Origin: Rhodococcus sp. KRD162
GTDB lineage: Bacteria; Actinomycetota; Actinomycetes; Mycobacteriales; Mycobacteriaceae
Direction of reading: 5' to 3'
Assembly (NCBI RefSeq): GCF_017168335.1
Contig: NZ_JABFAU010000004.1
Coordinates: forward strand, 206,210-270,209
DNA length: 64,000 bases
Shown in pieces: positions 26,755 through 36,040 of the stretch. Below the pieces are notes generated by a model. The model saw only the letters and a program-made list of their open reading frames with translations. It ran no database searches and was not told where the DNA came from. The translations under genes were made by a program, and so were the position numbers. Every line of letters begins with the position of its first letter. The first letter of the stretch is position 1.

Positions 26755-28131
26755 TCACCTCAGCAGGGCAAACGACTCCTGGGCCACGAGCGCGGCGTAG
26801 CTGGTCGCAATCGAACCGATCGCCTCGTCGGCCTGGAACTGCTCGGTGACGATCCAATCCTGGCCCGCCGCGTCGGTGGCCAGATACGCGCCCGCGAGGT
26901 CGCCGGGCGCAGAGCCGCCCTTGAAGCCCGAATACGGCCAGGACGCCGGGTCGAGCTGGACGCCGGGAGTAAGGGCCAAGATGCGACGGTTCTCCTGCGC
27001 TGCCGGGCCGGAAGCCAGATAGCCCATCGCAGCACAGACATCCTGCGCATTGGCGTACCACTCGACGCCGTCGGCAGAGGCCGGATCGTCGAGGAAGTTC
27101 TCGAGGTCGATCTCGAGCGGACGCGCGTCGGCCCGGGCGAGCAGCTCCTCCCGGACGGCTGGATCCGCGTCGGCCCATTCGGACCGCAGGTTCGGATCGC
27201 CGAACCCGATGACGAAGAACTGTCGAGTGTCCATCATCGGCGTCATGACCGCCGGATCGTGGTGTCCCATCACCCTCAGTTGGCGTTCGACGCGTTCGCG
27301 GCCCAGACGTGCCATCAGCAGATCCGTCGCGGTGTTGTCGGACAACGAGATCATCTTCTCGGCGGCCTCTCGAACGGATACCGCCGTACCGTCGGGCAGA
27401 CCGTGCAGCTCGCCCGAGGGTGCGCTCTTGTTCGCGTCCCGAACGGTGAGCTGCTCGTCCCACTCGACCGTTCCCGCTCGGATCTCGTCGGTGAGCGCAC
27501 CGAGGACGTACAACTCGAACACCGAACTCAGCGGGAGCAGGACGTCTGCGTCGGTGGAGTACACGGCTTCGCAGTCTCCATCGCTGAGGCGGGACGCGCT
27601 GAAGGAGTAGTGCGGGGCCACCTTCGACAGTGCAGCGTCGAGATCGTCGAACGAGGAGATCTGCGGGGTGTCGGGGCCGACCAGGAACCCGTCGAGCGTG
27701 CCGTCGGTGCCGATCGAGGTCGAGATCGTCGCGGGAATGCCCCCTGTGGTGAACTCGAGCACCCCGCCTGCGGGACCGGCCACGAAGCCGGTGGCCAGGT
27801 TCGGTGCTCCGGCTCGCACCTGTTCGAGGGGCGTGAGCAGACCCCCGAGCGGTTCGACGGCCGTGGCGAGCTCGGGTCCGGTGATGGCGTCGACCGCAGC
27901 CGGATCGGGCGCGGTCTCGCCGTTGATCCACTGCAGAATTCGATCGTTGATCGCACCGAGGGGAGTCGAGGTGTCGATCACCAAGGACGGTGCCGCGGTG
28001 GTGGTAGCCGCGGGCGTTTGTGCTGTGGCCCCGCACGCGGACAGAGTCAGGGTGGCCACGAGGGCAACGCCTGCCAGTCTCGTCGTGGTGTGCCGCTCCG
28101 TCATGCGTGCGATGTTAACGGATTCGGACAT
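26755..28131 (-). CDS. Beta-lactamase-fold serine hydrolase-like lipoprotein with SxxE in place of SxxK
   Basis: A 458-residue exported protein with a lipobox (ATLTLSAC, Cys33). An N-terminal domain (about 45-190) precedes a class A beta-lactamase-like domain. The SDN motif is present ([13 protein letters not shown]) and the KTG box reads FKGGSAPG. The active-site motif SxxK reads SVFE in [14 protein letters not shown]: the codon at 27514-27516 is GAG, so the general-base lysine is absent. Beta-lactam hydrolysis by the usual mechanism is therefore unlikely, and a binding or altered-hydrolase role is possible. The start may be ATG at 28131 (preceded by GAAGG) or ATG at 28104. It is divergent from bioA. 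Confidence 0.8.
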   Translation of the reverse strand: MSESVNIARMTERHTTTRLAGVALVATLTLSACGATAQTPAATTTAAPSLVIDTSTPLGAINDRILQWINGETAPDPAAVDAITGPELATAVEPLGGLLTPLEQVRAGAPNLATGFVAGPAGGVLEFTTGGIPATISTSIGTDGTLDGFLVGPDTPQISSFDDLDAALSKVAPHYSFSASRLSDGDCEAVYSTDADVLLPLSSVFELYVLGALTDEIRAGTVEWDEQLTVRDANKSAPSGELHGLPDGTAVSVREAAEKMISLSDNTATDLLMARLGRERVERQLRVMGHHDPAVMTPMMDTRQFFVIGFGDPNLRSEWADADPAVREELLARADARPLEIDLENFLDDPASADGVEWYANAQDVCAAMGYLASGPAAQENRRILALTPGVQLDPASWPYSGFKGGSAPGDLAGAYLATDAAGQDWIVTEQFQADEAIGSIATSYAALVAQESFALLR

Positions 28132-28182
28132 TTCGCCTTCGCGGGTGAGCGGGCCCGAAGTGCTGTGGCAGTGTGCTGTGGC

Positions 28183-29457
28183 GTGTTGACTTCCGACGAT
28201 GTTCGCCGCCTCGACTCCGATCATCTCTGGCACCCCTACAGCAGGTTTCCGGCCGGCGCGACGCCGCTGGTGGTCGACAGCGCATCCGGGGTACGGCTGC
28301 AGCTGGCCGACGGCAGGCAGCTCATCGACGGGATGAGTTCGTGGTGGGCAGCGGTGCACGGCTACCGACACCCGGTGCTCGACGCCGCCGCGCGCGATCA
28401 GCTCGGCCGGATGAGTCACGTGATGTTCGGCGGGCTGACGCATGCTCCGGCGGCCAGGTTGGCCGAGCTGTTGGTCGAGATCACCCCGCAGGGGCTCGAC
28501 AAGGTGTTCCTCGCCGACTCCGGCTCGGTCTCGGTCGAGGTGGCCGTGAAGATGGCGCTGCAGTACTGGCGGGCCCGCGGCGAGAAAGATCGCACCAGGC
28601 TGCTGACCTGGCGTGGCGGCTATCACGGGGATACGTTCGCGCCGATGAGCGTGTGCGATCCGGACGGCGGAATGCACACTCTGTGGACCGATGTACTCGC
28701 ACAGCAGGTGTTCGCTCCGGCACCGCCCGCGACGTTCGACGCCTCCTACGTCGCGGAATTCGAGCAGGTGCTCGAGGCGCATGCGAACGAGCTGGCGGCG
28801 ATCATCGTCGAGCCGATCGTGCAGGGTGCTGGTGGTATGCGCTTCCACGATCCGCGTTTCCTGGTCGAATTACGGCGGATGGCCGACGTGCACGGCGTGC
28901 TGCTGATCTTCGACGAGATCGCGACCGGTTTCGGCCGGACCGGTGAGCTGTTCGCCGCCGATCATGCGGGTGTTGCACCGGACATCATGTGCGTGGGCAA
29001 AGCCTTGACCGGCGGCTACCTGACCCTGGCCGCGACTGTGTGCACCACCGCGGTGGCCGAGACGGTTTCGGCGGGCGAGGCAGGTGGGCTGATGCACGGG
29101 CCGACGTTCATGGGCAATCCGCTGGCGTGCGCGATTGCGGTGGCCTCGGTGGAACTGCTCCTCTCACGCGACTGGCGCGCCGAGGTCACGAGCCTGGCGT
29201 CGGGCCTGACGCAGGGCCTGGCACCTGCTCGCGCGCTACCGGGTGTCGCCGACGTGCGGGTGCTGGGCGGGATCGGGGTGATCGAGATGGAAACCCCGGT
29301 GGACATGACGCGGGCCACGGCAGCGGCCGTCGACGCGGGGGTGTGGCTGCGACCGTTCGGCCGGCTGGTGTACGCGATGCCGCCGTTCATCTGCACCGAA
29401 GCGGAGGTGTCTGCCATCGCCGAAGCCATGGTGGCGGTGGCTCGACACCATACTTGA
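28183..29457 (+). CDS. bioA: Adenosylmethionine--8-amino-7-oxononanoate aminotransferase
   Basis: Converts KAPA to DAPA in biotin synthesis using S-adenosylmethionine as amino donor and PLP as cofactor. The 424-residue class III aminotransferase has [63 protein letters not shown] and the PLP lysine in [20 protein letters not shown] at 28183 gives [20 protein letters not shown]; the much longer open frame upstream is antisense to the lipoprotein gene. It is followed directly by a palindrome and bioF. Confidence 0.96.
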   Translation: MLTSDDVRRLDSDHLWHPYSRFPAGATPLVVDSASGVRLQLADGRQLIDGMSSWWAAVHGYRHPVLDAAARDQLGRMSHVMFGGLTHAPAARLAELLVEITPQGLDKVFLADSGSVSVEVAVKMALQYWRARGEKDRTRLLTWRGGYHGDTFAPMSVCDPDGGMHTLWTDVLAQQVFAPAPPATFDASYVAEFEQVLEAHANELAAIIVEPIVQGAGGMRFHDPRFLVELRRMADVHGVLLIFDEIATGFGRTGELFAADHAGVAPDIMCVGKALTGGYLTLAATVCTTAVAETVSAGEAGGLMHGPTFMGNPLACAIAVASVELLLSRDWRAEVTSLASGLTQGLAPARALPGVADVRVLGGIGVIEMETPVDMTRATAAAVDAGVWLRPFGRLVYAMPPFICTEAEVSAIAEAMVAVARHHT

Positions 29458-29476
29458 ACGATGTTCAAGTATGGTG
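29446..29476. promoter_or_regulatory. 31-base perfect palindrome between bioA and bioF, candidate BioQ operator
   Basis: Arms CACCATACTTGAAC (29446-29459) and GTTCAAGTATGGTG (29463-29476) flank a 3-base centre, GAT. The core TGAAC-N3-GTTCA is like the TGAAC-N3-GTTAC motif described for the TetR-type biotin repressor BioQ of corynebacteria. It covers the bioA stop codon and ends six bases before the preferred bioF ATG, so it could regulate a bioF-bioD transcript or form an RNA hairpin masking the bioF start. Confidence 0.7.
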
Positions 29477-29481
29477 CTGGA

Positions 29482-30627
29482 ATGACCGCACTCGGTTGGC
29501 TCGACGCCGATGCCCACGCCCGACGCGAGGCAGGCCTCGAACGCGTCGTCCTCGCCCGCACCGCACAGGAAACGGTTCTCGACCTGGCATCGAACGATTA
29601 CCTCGGGCTCTGTCGGCACCCGGCCGTTGTCGACGGGGCCTGCGCTGCCGTGCGTCGGTGGGGCGGCGGATCCACCGGATCGCGTCTGGTCACCGGCACG
29701 ACCACCGCGCACGAGGCCCTCGAGGTGGATCTCGCCGAGTTCGTCGGGGCCGAGTCCGGGCTGATCTTCTCCTCCGGATACGCCGCCAACCTCGGCGTCG
29801 TGACCGCACTGGCGGGCCGAGGCGCGTTGGTGATCTCCGATGCCGCCTCGCACGCATCCTTGATCGACGCCTGTCGCCTCTCTCGGGCGCGAGTGGCCGT
29901 CGCGCGGCACTGCGACAGCGAGCACGTCGACCAACTGTTGCGTGAGCGGGTCGAGGCGCGGGCTCTGGTGGTCACCGACTCGGTGTTCAGCGCAGACGGC
30001 GATCTCGCGCCGCTGGCCGCGCTCTACGCCGTATGTCGACGTCGGGGCGCAGTGCTCGTGGTCGACGAAGCGCACGGCCTCGGCGTTCGTGGACACGGCG
30101 GTCGCGGGGCCGTACACGAAGCCGGGTTGGCCGGTGCTCCCGACCTGGTGATCACCGCGACCTTGTCCAAGGCTCTCGGATCCCAGGGCGGTATCGTCCT
30201 CGGCCCGATATCGGTGCGTGAGCACGTGCTGCACCGGGCCCGCACCTTCGTGTTCGACACCGGCCTTGCTCCGGCGTCGGTGGGCGCAGCCTCGGCTGCG
30301 CTCGAAGTCCTGCGTGCCGAACCCGACCGCGTGGGTGCGATCGGCAGACGGTCAGCGCAACTGGCCACCGCGGCGGGAGTGGCGCCGACGACATCGGCCG
30401 TGGTCCCGGTGATCCTGGGCGACGCCGAAACAGCTGTCCGCGCGGCCGGCCACTGTCTGGACCTCGGCGTTCGAGTCGGATGCTTCCGGCCACCGTCCGT
30501 TCCGTCGAATGCATCTCGGCTGCGCCTGACCGCACGGGCCGATCTCACCGATTCCGAGATCGATCGCGCCGCTGTCGTTCTCGCGGAGGTGTTGGCAACG
30601 GCAACGGCAACGGCAACGCTGCGATGA
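29482..30627 (+). CDS. bioF: 8-amino-7-oxononanoate synthase
   Basis: PLP enzyme that condenses pimeloyl thioester with alanine to KAPA. The protein is 381 residues from the ATG at 29482; an ATG at 29461 would add seven residues but lies inside the palindrome. Motifs are [52 protein letters not shown] and the lysine in [13 protein letters not shown]. The C terminus is encoded by four tandem GGCAAC-like hexamers (ATATAT). The stop overlaps the bioD ATG. Confidence 0.95.
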   Translation: MTALGWLDADAHARREAGLERVVLARTAQETVLDLASNDYLGLCRHPAVVDGACAAVRRWGGGSTGSRLVTGTTTAHEALEVDLAEFVGAESGLIFSSGYAANLGVVTALAGRGALVISDAASHASLIDACRLSRARVAVARHCDSEHVDQLLRERVEARALVVTDSVFSADGDLAPLAALYAVCRRRGAVLVVDEAHGLGVRGHGGRGAVHEAGLAGAPDLVITATLSKALGSQGGIVLGPISVREHVLHRARTFVFDTGLAPASVGAASAALEVLRAEPDRVGAIGRRSAQLATAAGVAPTTSAVVPVILGDAETAVRAAGHCLDLGVRVGCFRPPSVPSNASRLRLTARADLTDSEIDRAAVVLAEVLATATATATLR

Positions 30628-31322
30628 CTGTGCTGATGGTGACCGGAACGTCGACCGGCGTCGGGAAGACGGTGGTGACCGCTGCGCTGGCGGCGACCGC
30701 CCGCGCCGACGGACTGACGGTAGCGGTGTGCAAGCCGGCGCAGACCGGCATCGCCGACGGAGGTCTCGACGAATCGGATATCGAGGTGGTGCAGCGACTG
30801 TCGGGAGTGCGCGGAATCGAGTTGGCCCGATTCCCCGAGCCGCTCGCACCCGATGTCGCCGCTCGGCGATCGGGGCGACCGATGCTCGAACTCGACGGCG
30901 TCCTCGACGCGGTACGGGTGCTCGACGCGGCCCACGACCTCGTGTTGGTCGAAGGCGCGGGCGGGGTCGCGGTGCGTCTCGGTGCCGATGGCTTCACCGT
31001 GCTCGACATCGCCCGTGGCGTCGGGGCGTCGGTGCTCATCGTGGCCTCGGCCGAGTTGGGGACGCTCAATCACAGTGCGCTCACCGTCGCAGCAGTGCGG
31101 GCAGCCGGCGTCGAATGCGCGGGTCTGGTGATCGGTTCGTGGCCCGCCGACCCGGATCTGGCCGCGCTGGTCAACCTCGACGAACTACCGCTCGTGACAG
31201 GACTGGAGCTGATCGCGTGCCTACCGGAAGGAGCAGGTGCGCTCGAGCCTGCCGAGTTCGACGCCCTCGCGAACGCGAAGTTCGGTGAGTTTACCGGTTC
31301 GTTACCCGGGTACCCGACGTAG
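30624..31322 (+). CDS. bioD: Dethiobiotin synthetase
   Basis: ATP-dependent carboxylation of DAPA to dethiobiotin. The 232-residue protein has the P-loop [20 protein letters not shown], the substrate strand [10 protein letters not shown] and the catalytic [20 protein letters not shown]. It overlaps bioF (ATGA), completing bioA-bioF-bioD. Biotin synthase (bioB) is not in the window. Confidence 0.96.
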   Translation: MTVLMVTGTSTGVGKTVVTAALAATARADGLTVAVCKPAQTGIADGGLDESDIEVVQRLSGVRGIELARFPEPLAPDVAARRSGRPMLELDGVLDAVRVLDAAHDLVLVEGAGGVAVRLGADGFTVLDIARGVGASVLIVASAELGTLNHSALTVAAVRAAGVECAGLVIGSWPADPDLAALVNLDELPLVTGLELIACLPEGAGALEPAEFDALANAKFGEFTGSLPGYPT

Positions 31323-31366
31323 ACGTATGCCCACCTCGGCATTCGAAACAGTCGGGAGTAGCAATC

Positions 31367-31936
31367 ATGAGCACCACCGTATGGATCATCGTCGCGGTAG
31401 TCGTCGTTGCAGTCGTTCTTGCCGTCGTCGTCGTGGTTTCGCGCCAGGGCAAAGAGCGAAAGAGAGTCGAAGCCAACGACCTTCGCGAACAAGCGGCCGA
31501 TCAGGAGATCGTTGCGCAGGAGCGGGAACTGCAGGCCCGCGAAAGCGAGGCCAGAGCACGTCGCGCGCAAGCCGAGGCGGACGTCAAAGCGGCCGAGGCC
31601 GAGAAGCTGGCACAGCAGGCCCAGTCGCACCAGGGAGTCGCCGCGGCATCACGCGACGAAGTGAACTCGCAGTTCGAGCGCGCGAACGAGATCGATCCGG
31701 ATGTGAAGGTCGGCCGGACGTCGAGTGCTGACCGGACGTCGAGTGCTGACCACGACGCAAATCTCGAAAGAGAATCGAGCAGGCACCGGGCTGGAACCGC
31801 TGACGGGGTGGACGGTACCGATCGGGTTGGAAGCCCTGACCGGTACGCGAGCGACGATCGGAACCAGGTAGAAGACCCGGCCGTGAACGGTGACCCGGAC
31901 GTGCCCCCGACGGCACACCGGAACGAGAAGATCTAG
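31367..31936 (+). CDS. Membrane-anchored coiled-coil protein
   Basis: A 189-residue protein with one N-terminal helix (VWIIVAVVVVAVVLAVVVVV). A long charged heptad-like segment (about 27-95, rich in Ala, Glu, Arg) is typical of coiled coils. The C-terminal half is polar and low complexity, with a short duplication GRTSSADRTSSAD. It may act as an envelope-associated scaffold or spacer. Similar small proteins are frequent in actinobacteria, but none has a clear function that I know of. Confidence 0.7.
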   Translation: MSTTVWIIVAVVVVAVVLAVVVVVSRQGKERKRVEANDLREQAADQEIVAQERELQARESEARARRAQAEADVKAAEAEKLAQQAQSHQGVAAASRDEVNSQFERANEIDPDVKVGRTSSADRTSSADHDANLERESSRHRAGTADGVDGTDRVGSPDRYASDDRNQVEDPAVNGDPDVPPTAHRNEKI

Positions 31937-31952
31937 CGCCGCAGGCCGCTAG
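31933..31952. terminator. Short hairpin containing both convergent stop codons
   Basis: CTAGCG (31933-31938) pairs with CGCTAG (31947-31952) around eight GC-rich bases. The plus-strand stop codon (31934-31936) and the minus-strand stop codon (31949-31951) both lie inside the stem. It is a plausible bidirectional terminator for the two convergent genes, though without T-runs. Confidence 0.5.
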
Positions 31953-32467
31953 CGCGTCGTGCTGTGGGGTAGTTCGAGTTCGACGACGCCGTTGTCGCCC
32001 AGATCCGGGCGCTGGTCGGTGATCTTGGCCTTGGCATAAGCCAACAGAGTGGACACCTTGGAGCCGGGGGTCGACCAGTACTCCGCGCCTTCGGCGGCCA
32101 CGTGGATCAAGGCCACCTCCCGGGAATCGGGATTCTTCTCGAACCACGCGGCCGCTCGGCTGTTCCACAGTTCCTCCGCTTTGGCGGTGTTCTCGACCAC
32201 GGCGGCCGTGCCGGACAGCGACACCCAGCCCGAACCCGACTGGAACGAGACGTTGACCGCCGGGTTCGCCGCGATGTCGCCGACCTTGCGGGAGTCGTGA
32301 GCGGCGAAGAACCACAGGTCGCCGTCGAACTCGGCTTCCTGCAGTGCCATCGGTCGCGAGATCAAGTGGCCGTCGCGTCCGACCGTGGTGAACATGCAGA
32401 GTCCGGCTTCGGACATGAGTTCGGCGACCTTGGTGACGCCATCGGTGTTTCCGTCTGTGTTTGTCAT
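31949..32467 (-). CDS. Pyridoxamine 5'-phosphate oxidase-family (general stress protein 26-like) protein
   Basis: A 172-residue split-barrel flavin-type protein. Recognisable parts are [60 protein letters not shown], and the C-terminal [20 protein letters not shown] with [10 protein letters not shown]. This matches the GS26 subgroup, which binds flavin or F420 rather than making PLP. It probably has a redox or stress role. Single gene, convergent with the coiled-coil protein and divergent from hemL. Confidence 0.82.
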   Translation of the reverse strand: MTNTDGNTDGVTKVAELMSEAGLCMFTTVGRDGHLISRPMALQEAEFDGDLWFFAAHDSRKVGDIAANPAVNVSFQSGSGWVSLSGTAAVVENTAKAEELWNSRAAAWFEKNPDSREVALIHVAAEGAEYWSTPGSKVSTLLAYAKAKITDQRPDLGDNGVVELELPHSTTR

Positions 32468-32582
32468 CGAGACGAATTACCCCGGTCCGAATCGTTCAAT
32501 CGTCAACGTCTCGAATCCGGGTAGCCGACAATTATTACGCCCTGTAGTTGGTGATTTCGAGGAACCTGGGACACTGGAAGTC

Positions 32583-33902
32583 GTGACTGTCTCCCTCGGC
32601 GACGACGCCCCCGAATCGGCCCAACTGTTCGCCCGTGCAAGTGCGGTGATTCCCGGTGGTGTGAACTCGCCGGTGCGGGCCTTCGCGTCGGTCGGCGGCA
32701 CCCCGCGCTTCATCGCACAGGCCAGCGGATACACGATGACCGACGCCGACGGAAACTCCTACGTCGACCTCATCTCGTCCTGGGGTCCGATGATCCACGG
32801 CCACGCCCACCCAGCCATAGTCGAGGCCGTCCAGAAAGCCGCCGCGACCGGTCTGTCGTTCGGCGCACCCACCGAACGAGAAATCGAACTCGCCGAGGAA
32901 ATCGTCCGGCGAGTCGGCCCCGTCGACCAGGTTCGCCTTGTGAATTCGGGCACAGAGGCAACCATGAGCGCAGTACGGCTGGCTCGTGGGTTCACCGGCC
33001 GCACCAAGATCGTCAAATTCTCCGGCTGCTACCACGGCCATGTCGACGCGCTACTGGCCGACGCAGGCTCGGGGCTGGCCACCTTCGGACTCCCGACATC
33101 CCCCGGAGTCACCGGCGCACAAGCGTCGGACACCATCGTCGTTCCTTACAACGACCTCGACGCCGTCTCCGCAGCGTTCGAGGCCAACCCCGGCGAGATC
33201 GCCTGCATCATCACCGAAGCCGCAGCAGGAAACATGGGCGCCATCGCGCCCGTCACCGGCTTCAACGAGGGGCTGCGCCGCCTGGCGACCGAGCACGGCG
33301 CGCTACTGATCATGGACGAGGTGATGACCGGATTCCGCGTCAGCGCGGCCGGTTGGTACGGCATCGACGGCGTTGCCGGCGACCTGTACACCTTCGGCAA
33401 GGTCATGTCCGGTGGGCTGCCCGCCGCGGCATTCGGTGGTCGAGCGGATGTGATGGCGTATCTCGCACCGGCGGGGCCCGTGTACCAAGCAGGGACACTG
33501 AGTGGCAATCCGGTTGCAGTCGCCGCCGGTCTGACGAGCCTGCAACTGGCCGACGCCTCGGTCTACGAGAAGCTGCAGAAGAATTCGCAGCTGCTCGGAT
33601 CGCTGCTCGGTGACGCCCTCACCGCCGAAGGCGTCACCCATCGGGTGCAGTTCGCGGGCACTATGGTCAGTGTGTTCTTCGCCGATGAGCCCGTCACCGA
33701 CTACGCGCAGGCCAAAGCCGCGCAGACCTGGCGATACCCGGCGTTCTTCCACGCCTTCCTCTCGCGCGGCGTCTACCCACCACCCAGCGCATTCGAGGCC
33801 TGGTTCGTCTCCGCCGCACTCGACGACCGCGCCTTCGAGATCATCGCCGACGCGGCCCCGGCCGCCGCGAAGGCTGCGGCAGCTGCCACGGCCCCGCTGT
33901 GA
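32583..33902 (+). CDS. hemL: Glutamate-1-semialdehyde 2,1-aminomutase
   Basis: Converts glutamate-1-semialdehyde to 5-aminolevulinate, the step after HemA. The 439-residue PLP protein has [79 protein letters not shown] and the PLP lysine in [19 protein letters not shown] at 32583 gives the standard N terminus; the longer upstream frame overlaps the divergent gene. It precedes the cytochrome c maturation genes, as in mycobacteria (Rv0524). Confidence 0.96.
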   Translation: MTVSLGDDAPESAQLFARASAVIPGGVNSPVRAFASVGGTPRFIAQASGYTMTDADGNSYVDLISSWGPMIHGHAHPAIVEAVQKAAATGLSFGAPTEREIELAEEIVRRVGPVDQVRLVNSGTEATMSAVRLARGFTGRTKIVKFSGCYHGHVDALLADAGSGLATFGLPTSPGVTGAQASDTIVVPYNDLDAVSAAFEANPGEIACIITEAAAGNMGAIAPVTGFNEGLRRLATEHGALLIMDEVMTGFRVSAAGWYGIDGVAGDLYTFGKVMSGGLPAAAFGGRADVMAYLAPAGPVYQAGTLSGNPVAVAAGLTSLQLADASVYEKLQKNSQLLGSLLGDALTAEGVTHRVQFAGTMVSVFFADEPVTDYAQAKAAQTWRYPAFFHAFLSRGVYPPPSAFEAWFVSAALDDRAFEIIADAAPAAAKAAAAATAPL

Positions 33903-33955
33903 CAGCTCCGCAGAACTGACACCACCACCCCACTACCGAGAAACAGGACCCCGCC

Positions 33956-34618
33956 GTGACCGAGGCCCCCGCAACACATCCGCACTCGACGACGCGCACC
34001 ATCGTGCACGTTCTCCGGCACGGTGAGGTGCACAACCCCAAGGGCATCCTCTACGGACGGCTGCCGGGCTTCAAACTGTCGGTGACCGGCCAGGCGCAGG
34101 CGAAGTCGGTGGCGGATGCGCTGGCCGACCACGACATCACTCACGTCGTGGCCTCGCCGCTGCTGCGCGCCCAAGAAACTGCCGGGCCCATTGCCGCAGC
34201 ACACGGCCTGAAAATCGCCGAGGACGACAACCTCATCGAGGCAGGCAACGAGTTCGAAGGACTGCGCGTGGCCGTGGGCGACGGCGCACTGCGTCGGCCA
34301 CGGCACTGGTGGAAGCTGCGCGACCCGTTCACACCGTCCTGGGGCGAGCCGTACCTGCAGATCGCGCACCGCATGCTCGCCGCCGTCAACGCGGCCCGCG
34401 TCGAGGCCGTCGGGCACGAAGCAGTCTGTGTCAGCCACCAACTCCCGGTATGGACACTGCGCCGCTTCCTGCAGGGAGACCGGCTCTGGCACGACCCACG
34501 CCACCGGCAATGCGGCCTGGCGTCACTGACATCGCTGGTCTACGAGGGCGACCAGCTCGTCGACCTCGTCTACTCCGAGCCTGCCGGATCGTCCGACCCG
34601 AGGATCACCGGTGCGTAG
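33956..34618 (+). CDS. Histidine phosphatase family protein, Rv0525-like
   Basis: A 220-residue protein of the phosphoglycerate mutase superfamily. The phosphohistidine box is HVLRHGEVHNPKGILYGRLP, followed by HVVASPLLRAQETAGPIAA; the second histidine is in VCVSHQLPVWTLRRFL. It is not a glycolytic mutase (gpmA is at 1070). It sits between hemL and the thioredoxin lipoprotein, overlapping the latter by eight bases, so it is part of the ccs operon, but its substrate is unknown. Confidence 0.87.
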   Translation: MTEAPATHPHSTTRTIVHVLRHGEVHNPKGILYGRLPGFKLSVTGQAQAKSVADALADHDITHVVASPLLRAQETAGPIAAAHGLKIAEDDNLIEAGNEFEGLRVAVGDGALRRPRHWWKLRDPFTPSWGEPYLQIAHRMLAAVNAARVEAVGHEAVCVSHQLPVWTLRRFLQGDRLWHDPRHRQCGLASLTSLVYEGDQLVDLVYSEPAGSSDPRITGA

Positions 34619-35210
34619 GTTCGTACTCGCGATCGCCGCGGTAGCCGCGGTCGCCCTCGTAGCCGGATGCAGTACCGGCACCGACGCAGTGGCACAGGGA
34701 GGAACTTTCCAGTTCGTCTCACCGGGCGGCAAAACCGACATCTTCTACGACCCGCCATCGGACCGCGGTGCGCTCGGCGAACTCTCCGGCCCCGACCTGA
34801 TGACGGAGAACAAGACGACAGCACTGTCGGACTACGACGGTGACGTCGTCGTACTCAACGTCTGGGGACAGTGGTGCGGACCGTGCCGCGGGGAAGCCGA
34901 CGATCTCGAAAAGGTCTACGAGGCCACCAAAGACCAGGGCGTCGAATTCCTCGGTATCAACGTGCGTGACGAATCGAAGACCGCCGCCCAGGACTTCGTC
35001 ATCAGCAACAACGTCAGCTACGCCTCCATCTACGACCCGCCGATGCGCACCCTCAATGCACTCGGCGGCGTGCCCACCTCCGTCATTCCGACGACCATCG
35101 TGCTCGACCGGCAGCACCGCGTCGCCGCAGTGTTCCTGCGCGAACTGCTCGCCGAGGACCTGCAGCCCGTCGTCGAACGGATAGCCGCCGAGGAGCCCGT
35201 GCAACAGTGA
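34611..35210 (+). CDS. Thioredoxin-like lipoprotein (ResA/TlpA type), Rv0526-like
   Basis: Extracytoplasmic thiol-disulfide reductase for cytochrome c maturation. The 199-residue protein has a lipoprotein signal (VAAVALVAGCSTG, Cys20) and the redox site WGQWCGPCRGEADDL (Cys89, Cys92). The thioredoxin cis-proline region is GVPTSVIPTTIVLD. It should accept electrons from CcdA (next gene) and reduce apocytochrome c cysteines before heme attachment. The start overlaps the phosphatase gene and the stop overlaps ccdA. Confidence 0.91.
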   Translation: MRRFVLAIAAVAAVALVAGCSTGTDAVAQGGTFQFVSPGGKTDIFYDPPSDRGALGELSGPDLMTENKTTALSDYDGDVVVLNVWGQWCGPCRGEADDLEKVYEATKDQGVEFLGINVRDESKTAAQDFVISNNVSYASIYDPPMRTLNALGGVPTSVIPTTIVLDRQHRVAAVFLRELLAEDLQPVVERIAAEEPVQQ

Positions 35211-36040
35211 CTGTGGCAATGCAGGAAACGGTCCACCTTGCCGGGGTCGGCGCGAGTTTCCAGGAAGCCGCGGCCTCGGGTCCGCTGATCCTGGCCCTCG
35301 GAGCCTGCGTCCTGGCCGGGCTCGTCTCCTTCGCGTCACCATGCGTCGTTCCGCTGGTTCCGGGATACCTGTCCTACCTCGCCGGAGTCGTCGGAGCCGA
35401 CGCCCCCGCGGTCACCGCAGGCGAGGCCGCGGTGAAGACGAAGGTACGCAGCGGACGACTACGAGTGGCCGGAGCCGCCGCCCTGTTCGTCCTCGGATTC
35501 ACCGTGGTGTTCGTCCTCGCGACCGCGTCCGTCTTCGGTGCCATCTCCGTTCTGTCGATCAATCGAGAACTGCTCATGCGGATCGGCGGTGTCGTCACCA
35601 TCGCCATGGGCCTGGTGTTCGTCGGACTGATCCCAGCCCTGCAGCGCGACGTGCGATTCGAACCGAAGCAGGTCGGCTCACTGGCCGGAGCGCCGCTGCT
35701 CGGCGGCGTGTTCGCACTCGGGTGGACCCCATGCCTTGGACCCACTCTCGCGGGCGTCATCTCGTTGGCCGCAGGAACCGACGGCGCGACAGCGGCTCGC
35801 GGCGTCACCCTCATCGTGGCCTACTGCCTCGGCCTCGGCCTGCCGTTCGTGATTCTCGCGTTCGGTTCGGTCAGCGCACTCCGAGGCGTCGGCTGGCTAC
35901 GTACACATGCACGACAGATACAGGTGTTCGGCGGAATCATGTTGATAGCAGTTGGAATTGCACTGGTCACCGGTGCCTGGGATCAGTTCGTCGGGTGGAT
36001 TCGCGACGCCTTCGTCTCCGACGTGGTGTTGCCGATATGA
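35207..36040 (+). CDS. ccdA: Cytochrome c biogenesis transmembrane protein CcdA
   Basis: Polytopic thiol-disulfide transporter that moves reducing equivalents from cytosolic thioredoxin to the extracytoplasmic lipoprotein. The 277-residue protein has about six helices and the paired cysteines in FASPCVVPLVPGYLSYLAGV and GWTPCLGPTLAGVISLAAG. It overlaps genes on both sides (GTGA and ATGA), matching Rv0527 order. Confidence 0.93.
   Translation: MTVAMQETVHLAGVGASFQEAAASGPLILALGACVLAGLVSFASPCVVPLVPGYLSYLAGVVGADAPAVTAGEAAVKTKVRSGRLRVAGAAALFVLGFTVVFVLATASVFGAISVLSINRELLMRIGGVVTIAMGLVFVGLIPALQRDVRFEPKQVGSLAGAPLLGGVFALGWTPCLGPTLAGVISLAAGTDGATAARGVTLIVAYCLGLGLPFVILAFGSVSALRGVGWLRTHARQIQVFGGIMLIAVGIALVTGAWDQFVGWIRDAFVSDVVLPI

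Noticed and set aside
27259-28182. Long 5' extension of the bioA frame
   Set aside because: It is antisense to the serine-hydrolase-like lipoprotein; GTG 28183 gives the normal BioA N terminus.
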